Origin: Mesotaenium endlicherianum
Taxonomy: Eukaryota; Streptophyta; Zygnematophyceae; Zygnematales; Mesotaeniaceae
DNA: 64,000 bases
Direction of reading: 5' to 3'
Assembly (NCBI GenBank): GCA_009602735.1
Contig: WELA01009360.1
Coordinates: 690,278-754,277, forward strand
Part shown: positions 1 to 11,100 of the stretch, piece after piece
Layout: each line of letters begins with the position of its first letter
Numbering within the stretch: position 1 is the first letter of the stretch
Translations under genes and position numbers: made by a program
The notes under the pieces: model-generated
Told to the model about the DNA's origin: nothing
Database searches by the model: none
Seen by the model: the letters and a program-made list of their open reading frames with translations, nothing else

Positions 1-432
1 CCCCCTCCCCTCCTCCCCCTCCCCGTGGCCAGCTGTCAGCCACTTGGCACTTCGGGACCAGGCAAGGGGGCATGACAACCCTTCATTCCCGGCGTAACAC
101 TGCAGGCACTTGGCGCGACGGGACCGGGTGCCGTCACCTGCCCGGCCAGCCGGCTGGCTGCTAGCTGGCTGGCTGGCCGGCCAACCAGCTGGTCGAGGCA
201 TCCCACACGCGCAAGGGACTTCAGAGGCACCCCTACCCAACCTGCGCTGCAGCAGCAATGCAGCTTGTGTTCCGCCCACGACCTGCAGCAGCAGCGAAAG
301 AGAGAGACCAGACACTGGGGAGTCCCCTCCAGTCCCTGCAGTGTGCACCCCACGCAACAGCAGCCAGGGGGGCCCGAGGGGAGGCATGTCCAGGTGGGCC
401 TGAGGGGGGGTTGGGGGGGGAGAAAGGGAGAC
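1..432. other. GC-rich stretch, no confident gene part
   Basis: GC-rich, low-complexity DNA with runs of C, G and CTGGC/CCGG-type words. It lies downstream of the minus-strand exon at 433-519 and probably holds an intron or further exons of that gene. I could not pick a reading frame with both protein-like composition and credible splice sites. Open frames here on both strands have compositions typical of GC-rich noncoding DNA. Confidence 0.4.
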
Positions 433-519
433 CTCGAACTGGACCATGATGCGGTCAAACACGGAGGCCATCACTCGCACTGTCAGCTCCTCGGGCTTCT
501 CCACCCCGCTTCCCACCAC
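433..519 (-). CDS. Exon of an unidentified host gene (downstream of the two)
   Basis: Read on the minus strand, this 87-bp segment follows an acceptor ending in CTGCAG and runs to a GAG|gtctcc donor. It encodes a protein-like string beginning VVGSGVEKPEELTVRV and ending with FDRIMVQFE. The length is a multiple of three and its phase joins exactly to the exon at 1185-1282, which ends on a codon boundary. The polypyrimidine part of the acceptor is a CTG/CAG triplet run. I do not recognise the protein family. The case rests on splice sites, phase and composition, not on homology; the donor is only a moderate match to consensus. Confidence 0.45.
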
Positions 520-680
520 CTGCAGCAGCAGCAGCAACACATCCCCAAGGGGCAGGAGGAGGGGAGGGGAGGAGAAGCAGGGGTGAGGGTTGAGAGAGTG
601 CAGCACGCATTTTGGGCGTTCTTCCTCTGGGCGGGAGGGAAGTCGAAGACACCACTGGTCGGTGACGAGGGCCAGGTAGC

Positions 681-691
681 ACCACCACCAC

Positions 692-727
<36 letters not shown>

Positions 728-741
728 GAGGAGGAGGAGGA
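681..741. repeat. Compound triplet microsatellite (ACC)n(AGC)n(AGG)n
   Basis: About five ACC units run directly into about ten AGC units and then about six AGG units. It lies in the presumed intron between the two minus-strand exons. Confidence 0.9.
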
Positions 742-869
742 CGGAAAATGAAAGTGTTATACAGCTTGCCATGCCGCCTGGGGCAATGCTGCCAGGCAGG
801 CTTCTGGTGCCCCCCCTCTACGTGGTCCAGGGTTCTAGGCACTAAAACCCCACCTGCTGGTGAGATGGT

Positions 870-1005
870 GAGATTAAGGTTGATTAAAGTGGACGACACT
901 TTCAGAGCTTCTGCTTGCCCCAAGCAAGCCAAGCCATGAGATTAAGGTTGATCAAAGTGGACGACACTTTCAAAGCTTCTGCTTGTCCCAAGCAAGCCAA
1001 ACCAT
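870..1005. repeat. Tandem duplication, 68-bp unit, two copies
   Basis: Copy 1 is 870-937 and copy 2 is 938-1005, directly adjacent, both starting GAGATTAAGGTTGAT. They differ at only a handful of positions, so the duplication is fairly recent. Confidence 0.9.
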
Positions 1006-1184
1006 ATATGTTCGCGGAGAATGCGCGACGGGAGAAGGAAGCCCAGCCAGGCGACGGTGCCATTATCGAGAGGGAGTCCAGCGTAGAGGAACGGCTAACT
1101 CTACACCCACGTGGAAGCGTGTGCACGCGCGCGCACGCAAGCCAGCCTCGAGTAAAGGAGTGAGGCTGAGGTTGAGCCACTCAC

Positions 1185-1282
1185 AGCTTTAAGGTAACTC
1201 CTGTAGAAGTATTCCATGCCCATCCCAGCTCTCTGAGAGATCTTGTTCGCCTCCACCTCTTTCTGAATGCCGGCCAGCAGCT
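1185..1282 (-). CDS. Exon of an unidentified host gene (upstream of the two)
   Basis: On the minus strand this 98-bp segment follows a pyrimidine-rich acceptor ending TATTGCAG and ends at AAAGCT|gtgagt, a near-ideal donor. It encodes LLAGIQKEVEANKISQ followed by RAGMGMEYFYRSYLKA, a composition typical of a conserved globular protein. The exon ends on a codon boundary and continues in phase with the exon at 433-519. I do not recognise the family. The upstream part of the gene should lie to the right, but 1283-2759 offered no convincing further exon. Confidence 0.5.
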
Positions 1283-2759
1283 CTGCAATATGCAAACTAA
1301 GGACTTGCTTCAGACGTCAACCCAACAGCTGGTGCACATGCACAATTGCCCCCACCTCATTGTTAGGAGGACCACTTTGACCACATGCTGCTCTGGAATT
1401 CGAGCATGAGTTGACTTCAAGTTTGATTTCTTGCAAGAGGAGCGGTATCAAAGCATTACTATTTTGTCCCATACCACATTTTTGAGGTTGAGTGCAATAA
1501 CGACGAGTCAGCCACCTTCACAACTTGATACATGACTGTCTACTAGGGCCTATGCGTGTGCCCTTTACTTGAGTGTGACAAACCAGATTTCATCTTCTAG
1601 TGAAAGTCGAAATAAGCCCGCTGAGCATACAAAGAATCAATGGAAGCCCAAAAAGGACAAGGCACTGACCAGCCTCTGTACTTATGCCCTCAAAAGAGGT
1701 TGTGTGAGCAACTTGGCCTTCGGCGGCAGCCATTCTGACTCCCATTCTGCCGGTTGCCCTCTTTGTATAAGAACCGGGGTGTGGGAGGTCTTGTGAGTGG
1801 GAGAGCCTACTGCTTGACGTTCTGGCTGACAAGCCAAGAAAGGCATTATGGCGTACAATGACTGCACCCCCTTTGACATTTCGATGCTGCTTCTCTGAGT
1901 TTTGTGAACGTACCCACCGAGCAGAAATGCCTATCAAACTTTCAGTGATGGCCGCCATTTTTGACCCGGGTGCGAAGCTTTCGCCACGATGTGACTGCTA
2001 GTGATGGTAGTAACCTTTCACGATCACGATCTTAGAGTGATTGACAAGTTGGCAGGAGGCTTGGAAGAAGTCTTCTACGAGTGCCTCCAATGATGACCAC
2101 TCGTTAAATGGTGATCATACTTTTGTGTTCGCCTTGCAAGGGACATGCGGACATCTGCATATGTTGGAGGAGACGAGAAGCCGACCACCATGCAGCAAAC
2201 CTGCGACTCTAGTTCGCTACTTAGAGTGCTTACCCATTAGGCCGTTATTTTGACCACGGATCGAGTGGACCACGGTAAAAGCTGTTAATGTGCCGTCAGC
2301 AGATTCTTGGTCAGGTCAACGTCCCCTGCTTGAAAGGTTGTCGAGACTGCTATCCGTCTGACGGTGCCGCACGCGCAGCGCAAGTCCCGGCTACCCAGGT
2401 ACGGAAGTCAACACTGACTCCAGTCCTATCGGTTGACCACCGACAGGTCAGCACTAGTTCAGGTCACGTGCAAACTTGACCAGAAGGCAGGTCAAACCTG
2501 ACGCTCAGAGGTGAGGGGGGTTTCACAGTCCAGTCAGCCGGAAAGCTGACTAAGCTAAGCCTGCACGAATTGACAAATCAGCCGAGAAGCTAACTAGGCT
2601 AAAAAGCCGGGAGTTAATGCCAAGTCAGCTGCGAAGCTGACCGTACTGCAAACATGCAGAAGTTGCAGAGTCAGAAGCGCTGACTGGACGGCGAACTTTG
2701 TCGCTGGACTTGGGCCGAGGTTGCCACGACTTAAGCAGCCACGGGAATTGGCGCAGTTC
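1283..2759. other. No gene recognised
   Basis: Mixed-composition DNA without a supportable coding region on either strand. From about 2300 to 2700 it is unusually rich in GGTCA/TGACC and GTCAGC words spaced irregularly, probably part of an old degraded repeat. Short open frames here have no protein-like composition. Confidence 0.5.
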
Positions 2760-3685
2760 TCACACAGGCTAAAAGTCCTAAGGAGGAGTACGTAGTTGCC
2801 TATGCATCTCGCTCTAACAACCAAGCGGAGAGCAGTGGTTTGGGCCGTTGCGCATTTCAGAGAGTATCTATGGGGAAGACCTTTCACACTGATTACAGAT
2901 CACTCGCCATTGATTTGGCTGATGAAGACTGGAGACCTCACTGGTAAGCTAGCTCGCTGGGCTCTCAAGCTGCAGGTGTACCAGATGACGGTGGTGCACC
3001 AAGTAGGTGTGTTGAACAACGATGCCGATGGACTCAGCAAGAATCCTGATCCATCTTCGGACGACAGGACTGGAGCACGGGAGGACGAAGACATGAGCAG
3101 CCCAGCAGAGTTGACAGCCAATCTCGCCGAAATGGCTGGTATGGCATAGCCAGGTGAAGCTGAGCTTCCACCCCTATTCAGCCCACAGATCTGGGAAGAT
3201 CAAGCTACTATGCACTGGCTAAAGACAGGAGTCCACCTGGAGGGTTTATCTCCGAAAGAGAGAGACCAGGTGAGCCTCGCGTAAAAAGGTTTTGTTGGAA
3301 ACCGAATAACCTTCTCAAGATTGAAGAAATTGGGGAACAAAAGTTGGTGCCGGAACCCACCAAAAGGCAAGCTCACGTGCAGGAAATGCATGAAAATACA
3401 GGCCACTATGGGGTCAAAAAGACATACAGTCTTTTGAAGCTGTCTTTCTGGTGGAGGGGTATGAAGCAGCAGTGAGAGGATGTGGTCAAAGCCTGTAAAA
3501 GTTGCGACCGCGTCAAGGCTCGTTTCACTCAGCGACATCCACACTTGCAACCATTGCCAATCATGGGCCTAGGTTACCGCTGGAGCTGCGATCTTACCGG
3601 TGAGCTACCGCTGTCAAAGCGAGGTAACAAGTACATCATGGTTACGAGTGAGCATTTTTCTAAGTGGGTAGAGGTTGTCCCTTTG
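2760..3685 (+). mobile_element. Element I: Ty3/gypsy remnant (RNase H and integrase)
   Basis: Partial fossil of a Ty3/gypsy pol gene. The first part (about 2780-3100) is RNase H, recognisable by LITDHSPLIWLMKTGD and the usual NNDADGLSKNPDP tail. The second part (about 3340-3685) begins with the integrase zinc-binding region and CKSCDRVKARF and enters the catalytic core (EHFSKWVEVVPL). The LTR of element A starts at 3686, so A inserted into, or was joined to, this remnant. It is broken. Its family differs from A, C and H. No LTR of its own is visible. Confidence 0.85.
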
Positions 3686-4432
3686 TGTAAGGTCATAGGT
3701 TTAAAAAGTGCATTTTTGAGTAGTTTGAAATTGTGGTTGGAATGCACATAGTTATAGAATGCGTTTTTTTGGGTCATTTTGATATAAAATTAGTCGAATT
3801 TGGTTGAGTATTGAGAAAGTTATGGATTTCTAAAGTTTGATTAGTTTAAAGGTTGGTCGACGACTGTCCTTAATTCGCGGTGAGCGCGACCGTCGGATTG
3901 ACCGACAGCGTCGAGCGATCTGGGCCGTTAGAGTGAATTCAAACCTCACATAATATCGGCTGACGCGGAGTGCCGACCAGGTCGATTTACCTAAAAGTTT
4001 TGGATCAGCCTAGCGCGTCTAAATTAGTATATTCTATATATTTCGATGCATACATGTGGACGTCAAATCGACCCGACACGTCGGATGAGGCTGATCTGGC
4101 CTTCTCACGAATATTTTGGAAGAGACTATTTGACAAACACTTGGAATAATCCGTTGCTAAGCGGCCCTCCCGCCTAGAGAGGAGGACTTCGGTCATAAAA
4201 TTATAAATAGGCATAACTTCCTCATTTTCTTATCAATTTGCACTTCTGTAACTTTTTAACAGTTTGCAATGACAAGGCCTTTCATCCTAGTCCACTTGTG
4301 AGCACTTTCTTGCTACTCAAAATGTTTCCTAGGCTTTCTTAATGATATGCTGCTGCACTCTTTAGTATGATTGCAACTAGTTCTTTTCCTCCGGAGTCAC
4401 TACGCTTCCACTAGGGCACTTCGCCCCTTTCA
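3686..4432 (+). repeat. Element A 5' LTR
   Basis: 747 bp, begins TGTAAGGTCATAGG and ends CCCCTTTCA. It matches the LTR at 60378-61146 and the two solo copies at 46109-47415. It has an AT-rich beginning, a GC-richer middle with CGACCGTCGG-type palindromic words, and a TATAAATAGGC TATA-like box in the last third. Confidence 0.9.
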
Positions 4433-4434
4433 TC

Positions 4435-4446
4435 TGGTATCGGAGC
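4435..4446 (+). promoter_or_regulatory. Primer binding site (initiator tRNA-Met type), element A
   Basis: TGGTATCGGAGC lies two bases after the LTR end. It is one base from the canonical plant TGGTATCAGAGC site complementary to the initiator tRNA-Met 3' end. The same variant is used by elements C, H and the second A copy. Confidence 0.85.
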
Positions 4447-4503
4447 TGGGTTAGTTTGCATATTACATTTTAGAGTCGCAGTCGGCAGCTGGAGGAGGCA
4501 AAC

Positions 4504-4679
4504 ATGTCGAGCATGTTGAGCGCGTGGAGCAGCAGGCAACGCCAACAAGAGATGCAGGCGATGCTAAGGCAAATGGCAATTGGAGGAGAAGTCTACACCT
4601 AGTTTCAACAAAATAAGCGTGAGGAGGTGGAGAGAATGGTGCAAGTTGTTGTTGGGAATGTCGCTTCGACGAGTTCGGC
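4504..4679 (+). pseudogene. Element A gag, first part
   Basis: Start of the A-family gag, matching the beginning of gag at 61218 onward (coding for an MSSML-type start and a QQEMQAMLRQMA stretch). It stops where solo LTR F begins at 4680; the rest of gag lies beyond 12784. Fossil and broken. Confidence 0.75.
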
Positions 4680-5372
4680 TGTAGTGAAACATAAAGATCA
4701 AGTACTGAGTAAAATAGAATACTTTATCTCTTCAAGACAAGGATCTTGAAACACAAGTGGTAGTTTCTTGAAAGAGAGATGGCTTCTTGAAACTTAATAT
4801 ATTTCTAGAATTTTGTAAGTACAAGAGTGATTCTCGAATGCCTTCTATGTTCTAGCTCTTGTTTAAACACTTGCTCGTTTACTTGCCTTGTTTACTTGCA
4901 TTTGACTTGTGAGTATTGTCACTGCTAGTGTGTTTGTCTTTTGCTGTTTGATCCGTTAATAGAAAGTACCATAAAGATTATTCGCTGATATGAAGATTTT
5001 TATCAATAGTTAATCACCTTTGGTAAGTCAATTCATTTCATTGTGAACGAGCATCGATCATGCAATCAGTACACTCATACATAAGCAAGGCTAGAAGACA
5101 GTGCGTATCAATGGCTTCTCGCCTTGTATTCAGATAACTCTCAGGAAGCAGTACAAGAGAGTTGGCCTCGTTTCTGAATGTCGAACTCGAGAGCAATACC
5201 TAGCATATGTACATGGAATGAGTTTACTGTTTAACGGCAAGTGCGATGGCACCGCCTACCCGGGAGTTAACCACGTTGGTAGGACCTCGGGTAACCAAAT
5301 CCACAGCCATCTCCCATCATCCCGAATCGCCATCCACCTTAAGGGTGTCATCTGGCCACTCATCTAGCACAC

Positions 5373-6086
5373 TGTAAGGTTATCAAAGTGTAGTTTGTAT
5401 CTTTCTAGCATTTTATATGCAAGAAGTGTGATTTTAGAAGAACTTTGGCCTTTATTTCAAGTCATTTGGACATGTATTGAGAAAGTTATGAATTTTGGGA
5501 GTTTTTAGTGAGTTTTTAGTGTCACACATTCAATTTAGTGACAAGGACAGGGCCAGTGACGAAAATTTCGGTTGGAGTCCAGAAAGTAGGACATTGAATC
5601 ATGAGGGTTCCGAAAACTACGTACGATTACGTAGAGTGCCAAAGTAATTGTGGGAATCTCTAGAAACTCCGTGGGGAGTTAGTGGATTGTGTAGTAGAAT
5701 ATTCTAGAGTGTGATCGTGTGCGTGTGAATTTGCTAGCTTGTCCAACTAGGCAAGGTCACCTACATGGAAGGAGCCAAAGTAGAAGGTTTTAGAGGTACT
5801 TTGCTAGAGAGGACACTTAGAGTTGAAGCATAAAAGAGGGAGTCTTGTCTTGTCTAGCTAGTCTAGTCTAACCTTCTTATCTTGTATACGACTTTTCTTA
5901 ATAAAGTGAGTCCTTTTCTACTCCTCTCTCATGTAGCCCTCTAACTCTTGCAAGGGTGGCATACCACCAGGCCACTCCACCTTGTGAATGCAACTAGAAA
6001 AGGTCCTCGTGCGCGCTTCCACTCGCGGGTGAGGGTGCGTGAGTGTGTATGGGCGCACTCCCTGCACCCCTTCTCCCTTTCACACA
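5373..6086 (+). mobile_element. Solo LTR G
   Basis: About 714 bp beginning TGTAAGGTTATCAAAG and ending in a CACACA run, inserted in the C-family LTR. Inside are AGCATAAAAGAGG (TATA-like) at about 5829 and CTTAATAAAG (polyadenylation-signal-like) at about 5899, in the order expected for U3 and R. The flanks are CA-rich (CACAC left and right), consistent with a 5-bp duplication, but the CA run leaves the exact right edge uncertain. Only one copy is in this window. No interior. Confidence 0.6.
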
Positions 6087-6185
6087 CCACACTTAGATGC
6101 ATAGCTAGACAATTTGCAGCTGCCGAGTACGGCAGCCAGCTGACTATCGAAGAATGTGTCAGCAAGCTGACACAAGTCAACAGGC

Positions 6186-7106
6186 TGTAACGATCCGAGC
6201 TATTTTGAGCGTATTTGGGACGTTTTCCCAATTACCTAAAGTACGTTATACTATTTATCATATTATTTGATAAATGATTGCATCACATTCAATTATTTGT
6301 CACACGTGTGTGTCGATTAATTCCTGGTCGATTGGCGAAACGACCAAGATATTATTGCAAAAAGCGTCGTAACGTAACTCGACTACTTCGCAAAAGTACG
6401 ACATTAATTATTCATAAAGTTACTTTGATTAATTATGAGATGATAACTTAATAAATCACGGATTGATTAAGTTGATTTGATTGTCATTATTTCGGATAAT
6501 GCACAGTCACAAACTTCGCATTTACGACCAGTCGTTAATACGAAGAAAGCGTCGTATTCAAACGACAATTAGTATGCAAAGCGACTTTGCATCCGAGCGG
6601 ATTCGAACCCGCGACTCGTCGTTTGAAACGTTCACACCTAACCAATCGGCGAAGTAGTTATTCGTAACTACCAGTTCATGGCGGAAGTACCTGTACGCGA
6701 CTCCGCAAACCATCGCGACTTTTCAAAAGTTGCGTGAACGCGAATACGCCCGTTTGGCGTGAAACGGTTATTTCGGAAAACCGTCGAAAAGTCTCCAAAC
6801 GTCCAAACGGCTCGTTTGGAGCATTCGGCCGAACGATTTTGTAACCTTTCGTCCGTTTTCGTTGAACATGAACCTGTGCCCTAGGTGGTGACTCGAAGCA
6901 CTCCAGTGCCTCAAGATTTGCAAGTATATATACTTGCAAGAGTCATTGTGAGTGCAACTCTCACAAGCACAAATTCTACGTCAGTCTATATTTTCGCTAT
7001 TTCAAGTATTCGTCGATTTGCACAAGTATACAGATTTTCTTTCCACTTGAATTAAATATTCCTTGAATACCGAGGAAAGATCCTCTTGAAAAGCAAAAAC
7101 GTAACA
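6186..7106 (+). repeat. Element H 5' LTR
   Basis: 921 bp, TGTAACGATCCGAGC to AAACGTAACA. It contains the tRNA-like block described at 6597-6660 and a TATATATACTTGC TATA-like stretch near 6925. Confidence 0.92.
6597..6660 (-). promoter_or_regulatory. tRNA-like block in the H LTR (A-box and B-box words)
   Basis: On the minus strand the LTR reads TTGGTTAGGTG, then about 25 bases, then GCGGGTTCGAATCCGC. These resemble the D-arm/A-box and T-arm/B-box of a tRNA gene at about normal spacing. The same block is in the 3' LTR (about 11851-11910). The anticodon arm is not a normal tRNA arm (a CGTTTCAAACG palindrome instead), so it is not a functional tRNA. It could be tRNA-derived sequence with a residual Pol III internal promoter. 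Confidence 0.55.
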
Positions 7107-7107
7107 T

Positions 7108-7119
7108 TGGTATCGGAGC
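7108..7119 (+). promoter_or_regulatory. Primer binding site (initiator tRNA-Met type), element H
   Basis: TGGTATCGGAGC begins one base after the 5' LTR end. Same variant as in elements A and C. Confidence 0.88.
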
Positions 7120-7382
7120 CGATCTCGGTTTCTCCAAGGAATTTTTTTTTAGTGGTTGGATTATATTTGGGAAATATATTTTGGGGTTTTTCTCGTCCTG
7201 GCGGGTCACCCATCCCAGTATTGCCCTGGGCTACGGTCGCTAATCTATAAAAACTGTTTGGGGCACTTCTTCGTATAAAGCAGTCACCCATCCCAGTTCT
7301 GCTCTGCCCCTGAGGTCGCTTCTCGTAGCCACTTCCAACGGGAAATTTCATCTCCCTTTTTAGGCGCTATCTCGGTTTTCCC

Positions 7383-8112
7383 ATGGAGGCCGACAATGGC
7401 GCCCCCATCGATGCGGCCGCTGCGGTCGCCAACGCTAATGCTCATGATGCTCATGCAGGAGGCGCTCCTGCGCAAGATGTGGCAATCCTGCTCAAGGCGG
7501 CGGCGCTCCTGCTCTCAACGCGGCAAATCCTCCAGGCGGCGCAGATCAGCCCGACCCACTTACGCCGCGTTCATTTCAAAACTACGTCATTGGACGTTTT
7601 ACGACATTGACTACCAACACCCAAACCATGACGATGGCTCTCGCCACTTTGTCAAATCTTATTGGTAGTACGGAAATTCGCATCAATCTCGCTGAGGCCC
7701 CTCATATTGAGTTGGCCAATCTCGTTAATCGCTTTGTGGCTCGCATGGACACTCATCCTTTGAATGTTCGTTCTTCACAGGCTGCCCAAGGGATGCCAGG
7801 CCCATCTGGGACCGCTGGCGACAACGCCAACCCGCCACCCCCACCTGCTCCCCTTGTGCAGGCCGCGGCACCAACACCTACGTACAAGCCTTCGCCGCCT
7901 GAGCAATTTTGGGTACGACTTGGCTTACGCAAACACGTGCATTGCTTGACTTTAGTCAAAAGGCATGCATTGTGCGCAAAGGGACAAGGAAGATTACTCT
8001 TCAGTCGCTTAAGCCCGATATGGCCTTCGAAAGTCCTCCAAAGACTCTTCTATTGTCCATAAAGCAAGCTAGACGTTTGGCAAAGCAAGGTCAAAATGTT
8101 TTCTTTGGATAA
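7383..8112 (+). pseudogene. Element H gag and protease region (incomplete)
   Basis: Opens with MEADNGAPIDAAAAVANAN about 275 bp after the primer site, the expected place for gag. The following text has the Ala/Pro-rich composition of a gag linker, and the end resembles the tail of a gypsy protease. No zinc knuckle was seen. The region is much shorter than a usual gag-protease segment and is broken. Confidence 0.6.
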
Positions 8113-8157
8113 CTAAGACCTGATTCCCCAGTCACTACGCTCCCCAAGGAGGAGCCT

Positions 8158-11100
8158 ATGATAGATTTGACTGGTCATGAAGAAACACTCACGTCTGAAC
8201 TTTCTGCTCTTTTGCAAAAGTACAAGTCAGTGTTTCCAAATAAAATACCACCTGGGCTTCCACCTGATAGGGGTATTGGACATACGATTCCTCTCGTTCA
8301 TGATGCTCTCCCAACTTGGCGGCCGATTTATCGCCTCAGCCCGTTGGAGATGAACGAGATGAAAGACCAAATTAGCGATTTGCTTGAGAAAGGATGGATT
8401 GAGCCGAGCTCTTCTCCATTTGGGGCACCAATACTCTTTGTTCAAAAGAAAGATGGGACGCTTAGGATGTGCATTGATTATCGTGCGTTGAACAACATAA
8501 CGGTCAAGAACCGCTATTCGTTACCTCGCATCGATGACTTGTTTGATTCGCTGCAAGGGGCATGCGTATTCTCCTCGCTTGATTTAGCCCAAGGCTATCA
8601 TCAGATACGAATCACACCTGCGGATGTCCCCAAGCCAACGTTTCGTACGCCTATTGGGTACTTCCAATACAAAGTCCTAAGTTTTGGACTTACCAATGCA
8701 CCCGCGACATTCCAAAGCACGATGAACGATTTGTTTCGACCATATATAGGGAAATTCGTCCAGGTTTACCTCGACAATATCCTGGTCTATTCAAAGAACA
8801 AGGACGAGCACTACAAGCACCTTGAGTTGGTGTTGCAAATCCTTCGTGAGCAAGAGCTATACGCTAAGCTCAAGAAATGTTCCTTCCTAAAGGATGAACT
8901 TTTGTACCTCGGGCACATAGTGGGTTCGAAAGGGGTGCGCCCTGACCCAGCCAAGATTGCGTGTGTCGCAGATTGGCCTGTCCCGACCGATGTGCATACT
9001 GTACGTTCANTATTCCTTGGGTTTGCAAACTACATTCGTAAGTTTATGCACGGTTACTCAGTGATGGCCGCGCCACTCACTGCTCTGACGAGGAAAGATA
9101 AGACGTTCATTTGGAATGAGAATACGCAAATTGCGTTTGAGCGCATTAAGTATGCACTCACTAATGCGCCACTTCTCTCATTAGCCGATCCCGACTTGCC
9201 TTACGAGGTAGTCGCAGATGCGTCTGGTGTTGGAGTAGGGGCTGTTCTGCTGCAGGCAGGCAAGCCCATCAGTTTTGAGAGTCGAAAGCTGACACCCGCC
9301 GAACAAAATTACTCAACGACAGAGCAGGAGCTCTGGGCGGTCATATATGCTTTAAAGACTTGGCGATGTTATTTGGAAGGTTGCAAGGGTTTGACCGTGG
9401 TTACGGATCACTGTCCAAATACCTTCTTTCAAATACAGCCAACGCTATCGAGGCGCCAGACGAGATGGTCTGAGTTCTTGCAACGATTCCACTTTAACTG
9501 GGCGTATCGCCCTGGTCGCAATAATGTTGCGGACCCTTTAAGTCGAATTCCCCTTCACCACTTGATGTTGGGGACTGTTGCGAGTTTGCAAGGACGAAAT
9601 GGTCAGGTTTCGAGGGCGGCCACCCTTGATTCTTCTGTACCCCTCCAGACGACTGGCGTTGCCAGGCCTGGTGACGCGGGCCAACCCGATTTGGGTAGCA
9701 TGCAAACTTCTGAAGTACTTGACCTGCATCAACTATTTCACGAAGGCTATCTCAAAGATCCGTTTTTCCTAGATCTCCAGGGTTCTGACTTGAGTGGTGT
9801 AGCCACAACGATGGACAGAATGGACAAAAGGAAAGGACACTCAGACTATACGTTTGAGGACGGTTTTTGGTGGCACAATGGGCGCATTGCTGTCCCAGAA
9901 GGCCGAGTAAGACATGAGCTCCTACGAGAAGCGCATGACTCTCCTTACTCAGGTCATCATGGAATTACCAAAACCTTACATCTTTTGCGCCGAGGGTACA
10001 TTTGGCCGTCCCTCAAGGTTGATGTTACTGAGTACATCGTCAACTGCGCGACATGTCAAAGGAATAAGCCTAGCCATACGTGGCCAGCTGGGAAGTTGCA
10101 ACCATTGGAACTTGCAGGTGCTCCTTGGGAAAGCATAAGCCTCGACTTTGTCGTTGAATTGCCTACCACTGATAGAGGACACAATGGGGTGTTAACGATC
10201 GTCGATCGTTTCACTAAGATGGTCCACTTTGTGGCCACTAAACCATCGCTTGATGCAGTCGAGACCGCGCGTCTCTTCGTGGATCACGTGTTCAAGTTAC
10301 ATGGCATGCCTAAAGAGATCATAAGCGATCGTGATAGTCGATTTACGAGTCACTTCTGGCAGGAAGTTTGCTCGCATTTTGGCACGAACCTTAAGATGTC
10401 AACTAGCTTCCATCCTCAGACCGATGGTCAGACTGAACGCTTGAACCGCGTTTTGCAACAATTCCTTAGGCATTATGTGAATCCTCGTCAAGACGATTGG
10501 GACACCCTCCTTTCAGTCGCAGAGTTCGCAGTTAATAATGCTTATCAGGAAAGTGTTAAGGAAACTCCATTTTTTCTTAATTATGGGCGACATCCGCACA
10601 CTCCCCTGACACACGTAGTTCATGGTCAGATGGGGATGTCAACCATGAGAGTACCAAGTGCACGCCTCTTTGTCCACTCTCTTCAAGAGGTGCACAAGAA
10701 CGCGAAGTTGGCCTTGGCCGCTGCTCGAGACCGACAGAAAACGTTTACTGACACGCACAGGACTGAGTTAAGTTTTGAAGTTGGCAATAAAGTACTTTTG
10801 CAAACTAAAAACCTACAACTCAAGCACCCAGGAAAGCGCAAGCTTCTGCCTCGTTGGGTAGGCCCTTTTATCGTAACTGCAAAGGTTGGACCTGTTGCAT
10901 ATCGACTGGATTTGCCTAAATCCATGAGGCGAACGTATCCTGTGTTCCATGTCAGTTTACTAAAATTGTTTAGGTCCGATGGCCGCTATCAGCCACAAGC
11001 ACCAGAGTTGGAACTCGACGATGATGATAAAGCTTGGGATGTAGAGGAGGTGTTAGGCCACCGCTACACTCGTCATAAGCCTCCTCGAGTGGAGTTTTTG

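Larger units (their letters stand above)
520..1184 (-). other. Putative intron with triplet repeats and a tandem duplication
   Basis: This 665-bp interval separates two phase-compatible minus-strand exons. Its donor reads AAAGCT|gtgagt, a strong match. Its acceptor ends in a CTG triplet run followed by CAG. It holds the compound triplet repeat at 681-741 and the 68-bp tandem duplication at 870-1005. Open frames across it are poly-Leu, poly-Ala and poly-Gly artefacts of the repeats. Confidence 0.4.

Noticed and set aside
36-940. Several long open frames on both strands, including poly-Leu, poly-Ala and poly-Gly proteins
   Set aside because: They are readings of GC-rich DNA and triplet repeats; none has splice-site, start or composition support as a whole.
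6597-6660. A functional tRNA gene on the minus strand
   Set aside because: A- and B-box-like words are present, but the anticodon arm is a perfect palindrome rather than a seven-base loop and no acceptor stem pairs up; it is part of the H LTR.
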